Shown here piece by piece: positions 7,231-15,590 of a stretch of 23,995 nucleotides of DNA; positions within the stretch are counted from its first letter, which is position 1; each line of letters starts with the position of its first letter. The notes under the pieces are model-generated. The model searched no databases and had not been told where the DNA came from. It saw only the letters and a list, made by a program, of their open reading frames with translations. The translations under genes were made by a program, and so were the position numbers. This stretch comes from JBCCEV01 sp039030125 (GTDB lineage: Bacteria > Pseudomonadota > Gammaproteobacteria > Ga0077536): positions 1 through 23,995 of the forward strand of contig JBCCEV010000056.1 of the NCBI GenBank assembly GCA_039030125.1. Direction: 5' to 3'.

Positions 7231-9285
7231 ATGAGTGCCAGGCTTGCGGCCGATATTGGTGGCACATTCACCGACTTAATCCTGATCAACGAAGATCAGA
7301 CCCTGCAAGTCCACAAAACACCATCGACACCTGATGATTTCAAAAACGGGGTGCTCACCGGCGTTAACGAAATCACCGCCGGCGCGCCATCGTTGGCGCA
7401 ACCTCTGTCCGGCATCGATTATTTCGTGCACGGTGCGACGGTGGTCCTCAATGCCTTGATTCAGCGCCGGCTTCCGGCAACGGCTTTGGTTACCACCGCA
7501 GGTTTCCGCGATGTGCTGGAAATCATGCGCACTAACAATCCCTACATGTACGACATGCAGTACGTGAAACCCGCGCCATTAATCCCGCGGCGCTTGCGTT
7601 TCGAAGTTATCGAGCGGGTGCGCCACACCGGCGAGGTTGTAACCGCGCTTGATCCCGAAAGCGTCCGCCGTGCGGCACAGGCGGCGAAGAAGAATGGGGT
7701 TGCCGCAGTTGGTGTTTGCCTGTTGCATGCCTACGCGAATTCCGCGCACGAGAGGCGCGTGCGCGAAATCTTTAATGAAGAGTGTCCCGGGATGGTGGTG
7801 TGTTTGTCGTCGGAAGTGGCAGGAGAACTCCGGGAGTTCGAGCGCACTTCAACCACTGCAATTAACGCGACGACGGTGCCGATTATCACCTCCTACCTTG
7901 ATCGTTTGACCGACGAACTGCGGGACATGGGTCTGCAGCGGGATCTGTGTGTGATGCAATCGAACGGCGGCGTTATCACCGCCGGCGTTGCCCGTACGCT
8001 GCCGGTGCGCACGGTTATGTCCGGCCCCAGCGGTGGCGTCGTTGGCGGCACGCATCTATGCAACGAAATCGGCCTGGACGACGTCGTCACCCTCGACATG
8101 GGCGGCACCAGCACCGACATCGGTGTGGTCTCCGCCGGCCGCGCGCTGACCGTGGACGAAAGCAACGTCGACGGCTGGCCAATTTTGGCGCCCATGATCG
8201 AAATCCTGGCCATTGGTGCCGGTGGCGGCAGCATCGCCTGGATCGACGCCGGCGGCGGACTGCGTGTTGGCCCGCAAAGCGCGGGCGCTGAGCCCGGTCC
8301 GGTGTGCTATCAGCGCGGCGGCTCGGAGCCGACGGTATCCGATGCATGCGCGGTGCTTGGCCGCCTTAATCCTGACTATTTTCTGGGTGGACGAATGACC
8401 CTGGACATGGATGGCGCAACAGAGGTGGTTAAACGCAAGGTGGCCGCGCCCTTGTCGATGGACCCGCACGAAGCCGCGGCCGGAGTTGTAACCGTTGTTA
8501 CGGCCAACATGGCGAAGGCGGTTCGACAGATCCTGGTAGCCCGTGGCCTCGACCCGCGTGACTTTACCTTAATGGCATTCGGCGGCGCGGGCGGTATGGT
8601 GGTCGGCGACTTGCTGCGTGCGAGTGATGTGCAACGCGCGGTCGTGCCGAACAACCCTGGTGCGCTCTGCGCCATGGGCATGCTAGTCACTGATTTTCGC
8701 CACGATACTTCGGCCACTCTGGTTCGCGGCCTCAGCCACATTGATCAGAATGAAGTCATGGATTTGTTTTTGGAACTCGAAACGAAGGCGATCGAGCGGT
8801 TGCTCACCGAAGGCGTCACCCGCGACGAGGTCGAGGTTGAGCGTTTTATCGATGTGAGATACGTGGGGCAGGAGTACTACCTGAGGATCCCAATCGCAGG
8901 CGAGCTAATTAATGCTGATAAATTGGGTCGAGATTTCAACGCCGAGCACGAACGCAACTACGGTTATGCAACCCGAGAGTTTCCCTGCGAGATCGTCAAT
9001 CTGCGGGTAAAGGCGCTCGGCCTTGTTGAGCGGCCGAGTTTTCCGCAATACCCGACTCGCGGCGCAGATGACGCGCCGCTTTCTCCGACGACCACAAGGG
9101 CAGTGTTTTTCGACGGCGCATTTCGCGATACCGATATTTATAAGGTCGATGATCTGCGCGCTAATGACGAAATTTCAGGGCCCGCCGTTATCGAGGATCC
9201 ACGCTCAACGACGGTGATCCTCCCTGGGCAAGCAGCCACCGTTGACCGCTTGCGCAATATCCATATTCATAATGGGCCGCGCTAA
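7231..9285 (+). CDS. hyuA: Hydantoinase/oxoprolinase subunit A (HyuA-like)
   Basis: 684 residues, full length for the family. The N terminus AADIGGTFTDLILI is the phosphate-binding loop of the ASKHA ATPase fold. TVMSGPSGGVVGG (261-273) and LDMGGTSTDIGVV (288-300) are the expected internal motifs, and MAFGGAGGMVVGDLL follows near residue 450. The C-terminal part holds the beta-rich domain seen in N-methylhydantoinase A, 5-oxoprolinase and acetone carboxylase beta. With subunit B it would open a cyclic imide or lactam using ATP. The start ATG at 7231 is preceded by a weak site; the 18-bp spacing from the hydrolase suggests coupling. Confidence 0.92.
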   Translation: MSARLAADIGGTFTDLILINEDQTLQVHKTPSTPDDFKNGVLTGVNEITAGAPSLAQPLSGIDYFVHGATVVLNALIQRRLPATALVTTAGFRDVLEIMRTNNPYMYDMQYVKPAPLIPRRLRFEVIERVRHTGEVVTALDPESVRRAAQAAKKNGVAAVGVCLLHAYANSAHERRVREIFNEECPGMVVCLSSEVAGELREFERTSTTAINATTVPIITSYLDRLTDELRDMGLQRDLCVMQSNGGVITAGVARTLPVRTVMSGPSGGVVGGTHLCNEIGLDDVVTLDMGGTSTDIGVVSAGRALTVDESNVDGWPILAPMIEILAIGAGGGSIAWIDAGGGLRVGPQSAGAEPGPVCYQRGGSEPTVSDACAVLGRLNPDYFLGGRMTLDMDGATEVVKRKVAAPLSMDPHEAAAGVVTVVTANMAKAVRQILVARGLDPRDFTLMAFGGAGGMVVGDLLRASDVQRAVVPNNPGALCAMGMLVTDFRHDTSATLVRGLSHIDQNEVMDLFLELETKAIERLLTEGVTRDEVEVERFIDVRYVGQEYYLRIPIAGELINADKLGRDFNAEHERNYGYATREFPCEIVNLRVKALGLVERPSFPQYPTRGADDAPLSPTTTRAVFFDGAFRDTDIYKVDDLRANDEISGPAVIEDPRSTTVILPGQAATVDRLRNIHIHNGPR

Positions 9286-9321
9286 CGCCACACATTAGGC
9301 GACAGTTGAAGGTATGAAAAA

Positions 9322-11097
9322 ATGAGTGAAACGCTCGAATACGTCGAAACCCAAATTGCCGATATGAAGGCCGCAGTCGATCCCGTTCTGCTCGAAGTGA
9401 TAAGGGCGGGCCTCACCTCGATCGTGCATGAAATGTCGATCACGATGGACCGCACCTCCTATTCAACCATTATCCGCGAAGTGCACGACTACAGCTGTGT
9501 GCTATGTGATGGTCGCGGCCGGCTGATCGCCCAAGCCGAGGGGATCCCCATCTTCAACGGCAGTATGAATTTCGTCATCGAGGCGGTAACGCAACGATTC
9601 CCGCTCGAGGATATGCGTCCCGGAGATTTGTTCATCACCAACGATCCCTACACCGGCGGCGGTACGCATAAGAATGACATCAACATCGTGGCGCCGATCT
9701 TCTGGCAAGACGAGTTGGTAATGCTGGGTGCGAGTAAAGCGCATCACCTCGACATCGGCGGCAAGGATCCCGGGAGCTGGTCTTCGGATGCGCGCAATAC
9801 TTACCAGGAGGGATTGAGTATTCCGGCAATGAGACTCGCGAGCGGCGGCGTCATCAATGAGGCGATCACCGATCTCTTGTTTGCGAACATGCGGGTGCCC
9901 CAATTGTCACGCGGCGATTTCGCCTCGCAAATCGCCGCAGTCAAGACCGCGGAGCTGCGCGCGCACGCCTTCTTGGACAAGCACGGTATCGCGCTCTTCC
10001 ACCAGGCGGTAGAAGAACTGCTCGATCATGGCGAGCGCATCACGCGTGCGGCGATCCAGGAGATCCCCGATGGCACCTATCACGCAAGTGGTAACGCCGA
10101 TGCCGACGGCGTAACAGATGATCCGATCCACATTGAGGTCTGCGTTAAGGTCGAGGGCAGTGATATCTGGATCGATTTCGCGGGCAGCGAAGACCAGCGC
10201 TCCGGCGCGGCTGGCAATTGTCATTGGGTCAACACGGTTTCCTGCACGCGGGAGTTCATGATGTTTCTCACCGACACGGCGCTCGGTGGCAATGAAGGAT
10301 CGTACCGGCCGATACACGTTGAGGCGCCGATAGGGAGCGTTTTCAGGCCGCAATATCCCGCCCCTGTAACCACTGGCATGGGTGACATGGGAACGCGTTT
10401 GATTGAACTGCTTTTTCAGGCCCTGGCCGACGTGCTGCCAGCGAAAGTCATTGCCGGGACCTTCGGTAATTTCTCTTGCATGACGCTATCTGGTTTTGAC
10501 CAAAGCAGCGGCGAACAATACGTTCATTTTTCCCCTTACGCTGGTGGTTGGGGTGGGCGCGCTGGCGCCGATGGTAATTCCGCAATGGTGTCTTTAGGCA
10601 GTGGTGATAACTACAACATTCCCTGCGAGGTGATGGAAACCAAGTTTCCGAATCTGCTTGCAGAGCGCTTCGAACTCCGTGAACGTTCCGCCGGCGCCGG
10701 GCAATACCGGGGTGGCTGGGGCATCGTTTACGATTACCGGCTGCTCAGCGACGGCGAATTCACAATCGCACTCGATCGCGACAAGTTTCCGCCTTACGGT
10801 TTATTCGGCGGCGAGCAAGGACAAGGGAGCAGCTTGGTGGTCGGCCCAGGCTCTGATAGCGAGCGCGCTTTTCACCGCGTGAGCGGTGTGCCCGTAAACA
10901 CGAACACACTGCTCAGGCACCAAACCGCGGGCGGCGGAGGCTATGGGGATCCCATGCAACGCGAAGTCGGCGCGGTGCTTGAGGACGTATTGGACGAATT
11001 CATCACCATTGACGATGCCCGGAACCTCTATGGTGTCGTTATCGATCCGGACTCGTTGGAAGTTGATCTGGGCGCCACGAATAAGTGCCGCGATTAA
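9322..11097 (+). CDS. hyuB: Hydantoinase/oxoprolinase subunit B (HyuB-like)
   Basis: 591 residues, normal for the family. Signature stretches include GDLFITNDPYTGGGTHKND (101-119), HHLDIGGKDPGSWS (141-154) and, near the end, TAGGGGYGDP. This is the partner of HyuA in ATP-dependent hydantoinases (in the N-methylhydantoinase reaction: N-methylhydantoin + ATP + H2O to N-carbamoylsarcosine + ADP + Pi). The ATG at 9322 has GAAGG 9 bases upstream and follows hyuA by 36 bp. The stop codon lies inside a dispersed repeat (11089-11122), so the last residues NKCRD may have been altered by the repeat's arrival. Confidence 0.92.
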   Translation: MSETLEYVETQIADMKAAVDPVLLEVIRAGLTSIVHEMSITMDRTSYSTIIREVHDYSCVLCDGRGRLIAQAEGIPIFNGSMNFVIEAVTQRFPLEDMRPGDLFITNDPYTGGGTHKNDINIVAPIFWQDELVMLGASKAHHLDIGGKDPGSWSSDARNTYQEGLSIPAMRLASGGVINEAITDLLFANMRVPQLSRGDFASQIAAVKTAELRAHAFLDKHGIALFHQAVEELLDHGERITRAAIQEIPDGTYHASGNADADGVTDDPIHIEVCVKVEGSDIWIDFAGSEDQRSGAAGNCHWVNTVSCTREFMMFLTDTALGGNEGSYRPIHVEAPIGSVFRPQYPAPVTTGMGDMGTRLIELLFQALADVLPAKVIAGTFGNFSCMTLSGFDQSSGEQYVHFSPYAGGWGGRAGADGNSAMVSLGSGDNYNIPCEVMETKFPNLLAERFELRERSAGAGQYRGGWGIVYDYRLLSDGEFTIALDRDKFPPYGLFGGEQGQGSSLVVGPGSDSERAFHRVSGVPVNTNTLLRHQTAGGGGYGDPMQREVGAVLEDVLDEFITIDDARNLYGVVIDPDSLEVDLGATNKCRD

Positions 11098-11122
11098 AAG
11101 GGGGCAGAGCCCTTTTTCTCAC
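11089..11122 (+). repeat. Dispersed AAAAGGGG-CAGAGCCC element, copy 1 (possible terminator)
   Basis: A 34-bp element identical but for one base to 12438-12471 and in the same orientation. It contains AAAAGGG and CCCTTTTT arms around GGCAGAG, a hairpin followed by T's that could end hyuB transcription. An inverted partner, CTGACCCCTTTTTT, follows at 11151-11164, giving an outward-facing pair. Such GGGGTCAGAGCC sequences are widespread in gammaproteobacterial genomes and are often found by REP-associated transposases; none is encoded here. Confidence 0.75.
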
Positions 11123-11184
11123 CTAAGAAGTAGTTTGAGGCCGAAAATAAACCTGACCCCTTTTTTGCCTTTTTTGCATCTTCA

Positions 11185-12159
11185 TCACTGCAACAGACGT
11201 GCAATGTCCTGATGACCGTATTCGGCCGCTATGGTTCGGGCAGTTTTTCCATCCGGCATTTCCGCCGACCGATCTGCCCCGGCGCGTAGCAGCAACTGCA
11301 CCAATGCCAGGTTACCGTTGCGCGCAGCGTCGATCAGCGGGGTCCAGCCGTTAACATGCGCGATATTGACGTCCGCGCCGCGTTCGACCAGCAACGCGGC
11401 GAGGTCTGTGAAGTCGCGGTCGGCGGCCATCGTGAGCGGCGTGAGCCGGGTGTTGTCGTAGCCATTGATGTCAGCACCGCTGTCGAGCAATTTGACCGCA
11501 GCGTCGATCCGGTTCTTCTCTGCGGCATATTGCAGTGCTGTACGCTGGCTGCTACCACGTTGGTTCGGATCAGCTCCGTGCTCCAGCAACATACCGACGA
11601 TTTCCCCGTTCCCAGCGGAAGCCGCGGTCATCAGCGGGGTCATGCCTGAGACTGTTTGATTTATGACTTGCTTATCAATCTGCCACAGGACATTAAGTAC
11701 CGCGGTTGCATCGTCGCGCCCGATGGCGTCAATAAGGGATGCAGAAGCACCTGGCGGAATGGCGACCGCGGGCGGGTCTGACCGCGCAGCGGTTGTCAAA
11801 CTGACCGTTTCCTCGAATGGCGTATTGCTACTTGAGTGGGAGCGATCCACACGCCCAATGAGTGATAGCGTAATACCGACGATTCCAATCAGCATAAGCG
11901 AGATTACGACCAGCATGGGCACGCGCTGGTCGTATTTCGGCGTGTCCTTTTCTGGGTCGAACGTCAATAGAGAGGTTCCGTGTAACTGCGCGATTGTTCG
12001 ATCCAGCGTATGGGCATCGATAAAATCGGTCAAGTAACGGTCTATCAATGTACTCAATAGGGACGCACTTAATTTTTGGGTCCTCGCTAGACGACCGATC
12101 GGAAAATAAGTGAGTCCCCTTTTTCCAGCGGGCGTGATCGCGTTAAGCTGCTGTAACAA
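11185..12159 (-). CDS. Membrane-anchored ankyrin-repeat protein, 5' end uncertain
   Basis: 324 residues from a TTG. Residues 1-80 are a soluble N-terminal region of unknown type and residues 81-102 (MLVVISLMLIGIVGITLSLI) a single transmembrane helix. A Ser/Thr-rich linker follows, then from about 172 to the end four full ankyrin repeats and a partial fifth (GMTPLMTAAS, RTALQYAAE, LTPLTMAAD, GWTPLIDAA, GKTARTIAA). The repeats would lie on the far side of the membrane from the N terminus and bind a protein partner. No ATG or ribosome site precedes the TTG, and the frame is open only 11 codons further, to a TGA at 12193-12195. The start may therefore be truncated or frame-shifted; a frame offset by one continues upstream to 12317. 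Partner and function unknown. Confidence 0.75.
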   Translation of the reverse strand: MLQQLNAITPAGKRGLTYFPIGRLARTQKLSASLLSTLIDRYLTDFIDAHTLDRTIAQLHGTSLLTFDPEKDTPKYDQRVPMLVVISLMLIGIVGITLSLIGRVDRSHSSSNTPFEETVSLTTAARSDPPAVAIPPGASASLIDAIGRDDATAVLNVLWQIDKQVINQTVSGMTPLMTAASAGNGEIVGMLLEHGADPNQRGSSQRTALQYAAEKNRIDAAVKLLDSGADINGYDNTRLTPLTMAADRDFTDLAALLVERGADVNIAHVNGWTPLIDAARNGNLALVQLLLRAGADRSAEMPDGKTARTIAAEYGHQDIARLLQ

Positions 12160-12437
12160 CGACTGTAGTGGAGGGTCAGTGCGATGGCGAAGTCACTTGT
12201 GAGTTTCGAAGCAGGGGCGGCGATGGACGATATCGTCGAGGCGTATAGGACGTACAAACCGCCTTTTGGTGGCTCGACAGCACGTAGTCCCGCCTGACCG
12301 GCGCCGGCAACTACCATCGGAAAGCCGCGCCACCTTGTCTACCAACCCGAAGATCGGTGTTACGCTCCCGAATCTTCCCCGGAGAAGGCCGCGCCGCCGC
12401 ATTTCCCTCTCTGCTCGCCGGCTTCCCGGACAGGCGA
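12160..12437. other. Unassigned stretch upstream of the ankyrin gene
   Basis: On the minus strand, a frame from 12317 downward (PPKGGLYVLYASTISS) could be the lost 5' part of the ankyrin gene if one frameshift is allowed near 12160-12190. On the plus strand, an ATG at 12184 with GGAGGG 8 bases upstream opens 37 codons (MAKSLVSFEAGAAMDD, ending at 12297). Neither matches a family I know. The stretch looks like rearranged sequence next to repeat copy 2. Confidence 0.3.
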
Positions 12438-12471
12438 CGCGATTAAAAGGGGTCAGAGCCCTTTTTCTCAC
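12438..12471 (+). repeat. Dispersed AAAAGGGGTCAGAGCCC element, copy 2
   Basis: 34 bp matching 11089-11122 with one difference (GGGGT for GGGGG) in direct orientation, about 1.35 kb away. The two copies bracket the ankyrin gene. The last bases include the stop codon of the minus-strand 140-residue gene, so the element may act as its terminator. Confidence 0.75.
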
Positions 12472-12890
12472 GGTTCGCGAAAAGGACCGAGGTGTTCGAT
12501 ATTACGGTTGGCGGCTTGGCGTCGTAACGCGAGTTCAACGACACCGGCGATGCCCTCAGGCCAGAGAGCACCTGGGGGTAACGATTTATCGTCTTCGTCA
12601 AGAACCTCCAAGGCATAGAACGTCATCAAAACTGCCGACTCCTTTGGCAGATCGCTGACTAGGTCGGCGATGGGCCGTGCTATGAGGGAATACCACGCAT
12701 CGCCAAGCATCGAGTACGGTCCTTCCTGCACTTCGTTGCAGAACTCGTCCCAAATCGACTTGTAGGAATAGTCACCACCGAAAATGCCGGACGCGGGTTG
12801 GCGTTGAAGACGGTGGATAACCTTACGGCAGATCGCCTCTACCTCCATCCGAGAAAACGCATGTACCGCTTTCAAAAGCTCAGTGTGCAT
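12468..12890 (-). CDS. Hypothetical protein, 140 residues
   Basis: The composition is that of a real soluble protein: alternating helices, an acidic centre (SIWDEFCNEVQEGP, LDEDDKSLPPG), no signal peptide and no membrane segment. I do not recognise a family. The ATG at 12888-12890 has no clear Shine-Dalgarno site. The gene lies just outside the second dispersed repeat, with its stop codon within the repeat's end, and is divergent from the AraC-type gene. Its small size and position in a rearranged patch fit an accessory gene. Confidence 0.6.
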   Translation of the reverse strand: MHTELLKAVHAFSRMEVEAICRKVIHRLQRQPASGIFGGDYSYKSIWDEFCNEVQEGPYSMLGDAWYSLIARPIADLVSDLPKESAVLMTFYALEVLDEDDKSLPPGALWPEGIAGVVELALRRQAANRNIEHLGPFREP

Positions 12891-13307
12891 TGACCATTTT
12901 TCATTTGGGACTCAAGCAACAAAGAGGAGAGCAAAAAAATCCATGTCAAACCTACGACGTTTGCAAGAGTATCAGCAGATGGACAAACAACCGAGAGGTT
13001 AAACAGGTCAGCACCTTCTTGCTGATAACAAAAAGACTTCTGGGTGCAGATGCCGCTCACCGCCCTTCGCCGTATTTGCGCCGTTTCTCCTAAGATATGG
13101 TTTTTCACGCGAGGCACAGGATCCTTCTTACCGCCATTCGTGGCTTAACTCGCCAAGCACGCATTCCTATTCATAACGCGCTCGCTCGGCTATCAGCATT
13201 GGCCTTGTACCCATCTTTTGCTCTTTCTTGCGCAGTTAGGCTTTCTTGGAAACCAAATACGTTGGCAAAACCACATAACCCATAGGGCTAATTGCTACAC
13301 TTGGCTA
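12891..13307. other. Intergenic region between the divergent 140-residue gene and the AraC-type gene
   Basis: 417 bp without a supported gene. Short open frames occur on both strands, but none has a good start site or family-like sequence. It must carry the promoters of the two divergent genes; I could not pick out a convincing -35/-10 pair or operator repeat. Confidence 0.5.
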
Positions 13308-14198
13308 ATGATCAAATCACACGGCGACGAGAAATACGGCACGCAGGCGTTCAACTCCGAAGGCCGGGTGTGCTGGGATAATCTGGTCGCTGAACATCGG
13401 GTTCATCATGCGGGGGCGCTTCCCGATCTATGCCCAACCGCAACCGAGATCGCTGTTGTACTGGCCGGCAAGACGCGCGTTACGCGTCGTGGCGACGGGG
13501 AATTACAAGACGCCACAGGCCAGCGCGGAACGGTATGGCTGTGCCCCGAAGGTGTGTTTGAGAGAGAACTCAAAATTCATCATCCTGCCCAGAGCATTCT
13601 GCACATATACGTTCCGACAACTCGCATCTGTGAAATCGCAGAATCTGAAATCGGCACCGCAAGCCGGGCCGCGCACCTGAAATATGAGGGCGGTTTTCAG
13701 GACCCTCTTGTCGAGCAAATTAGCGCGTCGATTTTAGAGCGCATGCACTCTGCTTCTGAGTTCGATGATCTCGCCGTTGACACGATGAGCAGTCTGCTGA
13801 TTGTCCACCTGCTGCAATATCACTCGACCCTAGGCAAGGCAAACACGCGGTTGCCAGCCGTTCAGGGGGCCTTGGATCGCCGACGATTAAACCGTGTAGT
13901 CGAATACATTGATGAACATCTGGAACGTCGGATATTGCTCGCCGAGCTCGCGGATCAGGCCTGCCTTAGCCCTTTTCATTTCGCGCGAGCTTTTAAATCA
14001 GTTACCGGAATTTCCCCGCATCAATATGTTCTGAGAAAAAAATTGGCTTACAGTCGAAAGCTGGTATTGAGAGAAGATCTCAGCCTGGGCCTGGTGGCCG
14101 ATCGGCTAGGCTTCGCCTCGCAAGCCCATTTCTCCCGGCTGTTCAAACGCGAGTTCGGAGTTTCACCATCGAAACTCCGCAAACCCGCAAGCCGGTGA
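13308..14198 (+). CDS. AraC/XylS-family transcriptional regulator
   Basis: 296 residues from the ATG at 13308; the frame is open to 13218, but the extra residues do not look like the family. The N-terminal half (about 10-135) is a cupin-like effector domain (VLAGKTRVTRRGDGE, GTVWLCPEGVF). The last 100 residues carry the double helix-turn-helix: ILLAELADQACLSPFHFAR followed by FKSVTGISPHQYV, then VADRLGFASQAHFSRLFKRE and FGVSPSKLR. It converges on the minus-strand Mo-oxidoreductase operon, 13 bp from the end of the DUF1329 gene, and is a plausible regulator of it, or of the divergent permease/aminotransferase genes. The inducer is unknown. Confidence 0.9.
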   Translation: MIKSHGDEKYGTQAFNSEGRVCWDNLVAEHRVHHAGALPDLCPTATEIAVVLAGKTRVTRRGDGELQDATGQRGTVWLCPEGVFERELKIHHPAQSILHIYVPTTRICEIAESEIGTASRAAHLKYEGGFQDPLVEQISASILERMHSASEFDDLAVDTMSSLLIVHLLQYHSTLGKANTRLPAVQGALDRRRLNRVVEYIDEHLERRILLAELADQACLSPFHFARAFKSVTGISPHQYVLRKKLAYSRKLVLREDLSLGLVADRLGFASQAHFSRLFKREFGVSPSKLRKPASR

Positions 14199-14211
14199 TA
14201 TCTGGCTTTAG

Positions 14212-15588
14212 CTAAGTCCCCAGGCGACGCATCGAAGTACGGGTCATGTAGGAATCGTACATGTCCTCAACGTGATGATTTGACCGGTAACCGCCCGAGA
14301 CCTTCTCGCCTTGGTAGAAATGACTTATCCGGTTGGTTTGAATGTCATGACTGATCACCCAATTCCAACTCCACGACGGAGAACCATTGACCTCGAATGC
14401 AAGATCACCGCGGACGTAACGTCCGTTCCCGGGCTCGAACGATTTCCATAGCTCTCCCCGGCGATCAAAGGTTATCGTTTGAGGGGATATCTGATTACGA
14501 ACGTCGATGTAGATACGTTTCTTGCTAACCGGCGCGCGTGGATAACCGAGCGGCTCGGCTTCTAAAACGATGACCTCGGGGATCAGCGCCTTGCCGACAC
14601 GCAGGTAGCTCTTTCCTTCCGCGCCGCCGACCAGATCATGCGCCCAGTTCGGTTTATCGCCCATCCATTGATCATGGGTTGAACCGAGAAAAGGCTGGCG
14701 GCCCACAACTTTGTAGTTGCCCCATGTCATCCAAGGATCACCCGATGCCCAAGCATCGGAGAGGAACAGATTAAGGCCCGCTACAAGGGGCTCAAAGCGT
14801 TGATTCGTTGGAAAGCGCCTGACCCGTTTGAAGGACGGAATGTAGCCAAACAAATCAGGAAACTCGCGTTGATCGTAGGGCCAAACATTGAGAAACGCGG
14901 TCCCTTTCACGTCGTTTGGATTCGTGAACCAGGTGGCTTGATAACGCAACTTGCCCTCGTGCCCCGGCAGATAAGGCCCTTCACCGCCGTTAACCAATCC
15001 GATGCAGTTGAGCTCCGCCCAAACAAGTTCGTAGTCATATTCCACATTACCCTCAGGGCCCAGAGACAAGGTTGGGATGGCGTACATTGGGGCGTCGTTG
15101 CGACCCCAGCTCATCGTCAGATTAGCGATTGCTTCTAAGCCTGTTTGTGGATCTGGGAAAGGCAGGCCACCAAGCCAGTACTCTCCGTTTTTTGTGAAGC
15201 AATTACCTGTGCCATCGATCATTGCCATCCCCTGGTTTCGGAGGGTGGCTTCAAAAAACCCGCCGGAAAACATATTCGAAACATTGCGCTCAGATTCGAT
15301 GATGTAGAACGTCCTTCCGTCCTGCTTTACCTCTTGATAACAAATGGGATCGATTAGGTCCTTTATCACCTCCACGTTATCCGCGTTAATTTCGTCACCA
15401 ACTTTGACCTGACCCTTGGTGTAAGCCTCGATGTTGAGTAATTCTTCTGGGTACACCTTTTCTATGTCGCCACTTGAGGCAACTGTTGGCCACAAAGATG
15501 CCAACACGCCAGCACCGCCGAGGCCACGTGCCGTTTTTTCCAAAAAAGTCCGACGACTGAATTCGAAGTCATATTTTTTAATCCGCAT
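14212..15588 (-). CDS. DUF1329 family protein with Tat signal
   Basis: 458 residues. The N terminus has a Tat motif SRRTFLEK (R12, R13) and a hydrophobic, glycine/alanine-rich segment to about residue 38, so the product is exported folded to the periplasm or outer membrane. The mature part fits the DUF1329 family in length and tryptophan/tyrosine-rich sequence (RFPTNQRFEPLVAGLN, YPRAPVSKKRIYIDVRNQ). The family has an LolA-like fold and often lies beside outer-membrane or hydrophobic-compound catabolism genes; no enzyme activity is established. It begins 2 bp after the flavoprotein gene and is the last gene of the operon. A role in handling a hydrophobic substrate in the envelope is inferred. 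Confidence 0.85.
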   Translation of the reverse strand: MRIKKYDFEFSRRTFLEKTARGLGGAGVLASLWPTVASSGDIEKVYPEELLNIEAYTKGQVKVGDEINADNVEVIKDLIDPICYQEVKQDGRTFYIIESERNVSNMFSGGFFEATLRNQGMAMIDGTGNCFTKNGEYWLGGLPFPDPQTGLEAIANLTMSWGRNDAPMYAIPTLSLGPEGNVEYDYELVWAELNCIGLVNGGEGPYLPGHEGKLRYQATWFTNPNDVKGTAFLNVWPYDQREFPDLFGYIPSFKRVRRFPTNQRFEPLVAGLNLFLSDAWASGDPWMTWGNYKVVGRQPFLGSTHDQWMGDKPNWAHDLVGGAEGKSYLRVGKALIPEVIVLEAEPLGYPRAPVSKKRIYIDVRNQISPQTITFDRRGELWKSFEPGNGRYVRGDLAFEVNGSPSWSWNWVISHDIQTNRISHFYQGEKVSGGYRSNHHVEDMYDSYMTRTSMRRLGT

Positions 15589-15590
15589 AG

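Noticed and set aside
7893..8469. Antisense open frames inside hyuA
   Set aside because: They arise from codon bias in a strongly coding gene; they have Arg/Pro-rich composition and no start signals.
9314..9325. Three-codon ATG-AAA-AAA-TGA mini-ORF overlapping the hyuB start
   Set aside because: The ribosome site GAAGG is only one base from this ATG and well spaced for hyuB, so it is probably chance.
12872..13117. Minus-strand 81-codon frame upstream of the 140-residue gene
   Set aside because: It overlaps the better gene in another frame and has mixed composition without ribosome site or recognisable domain.
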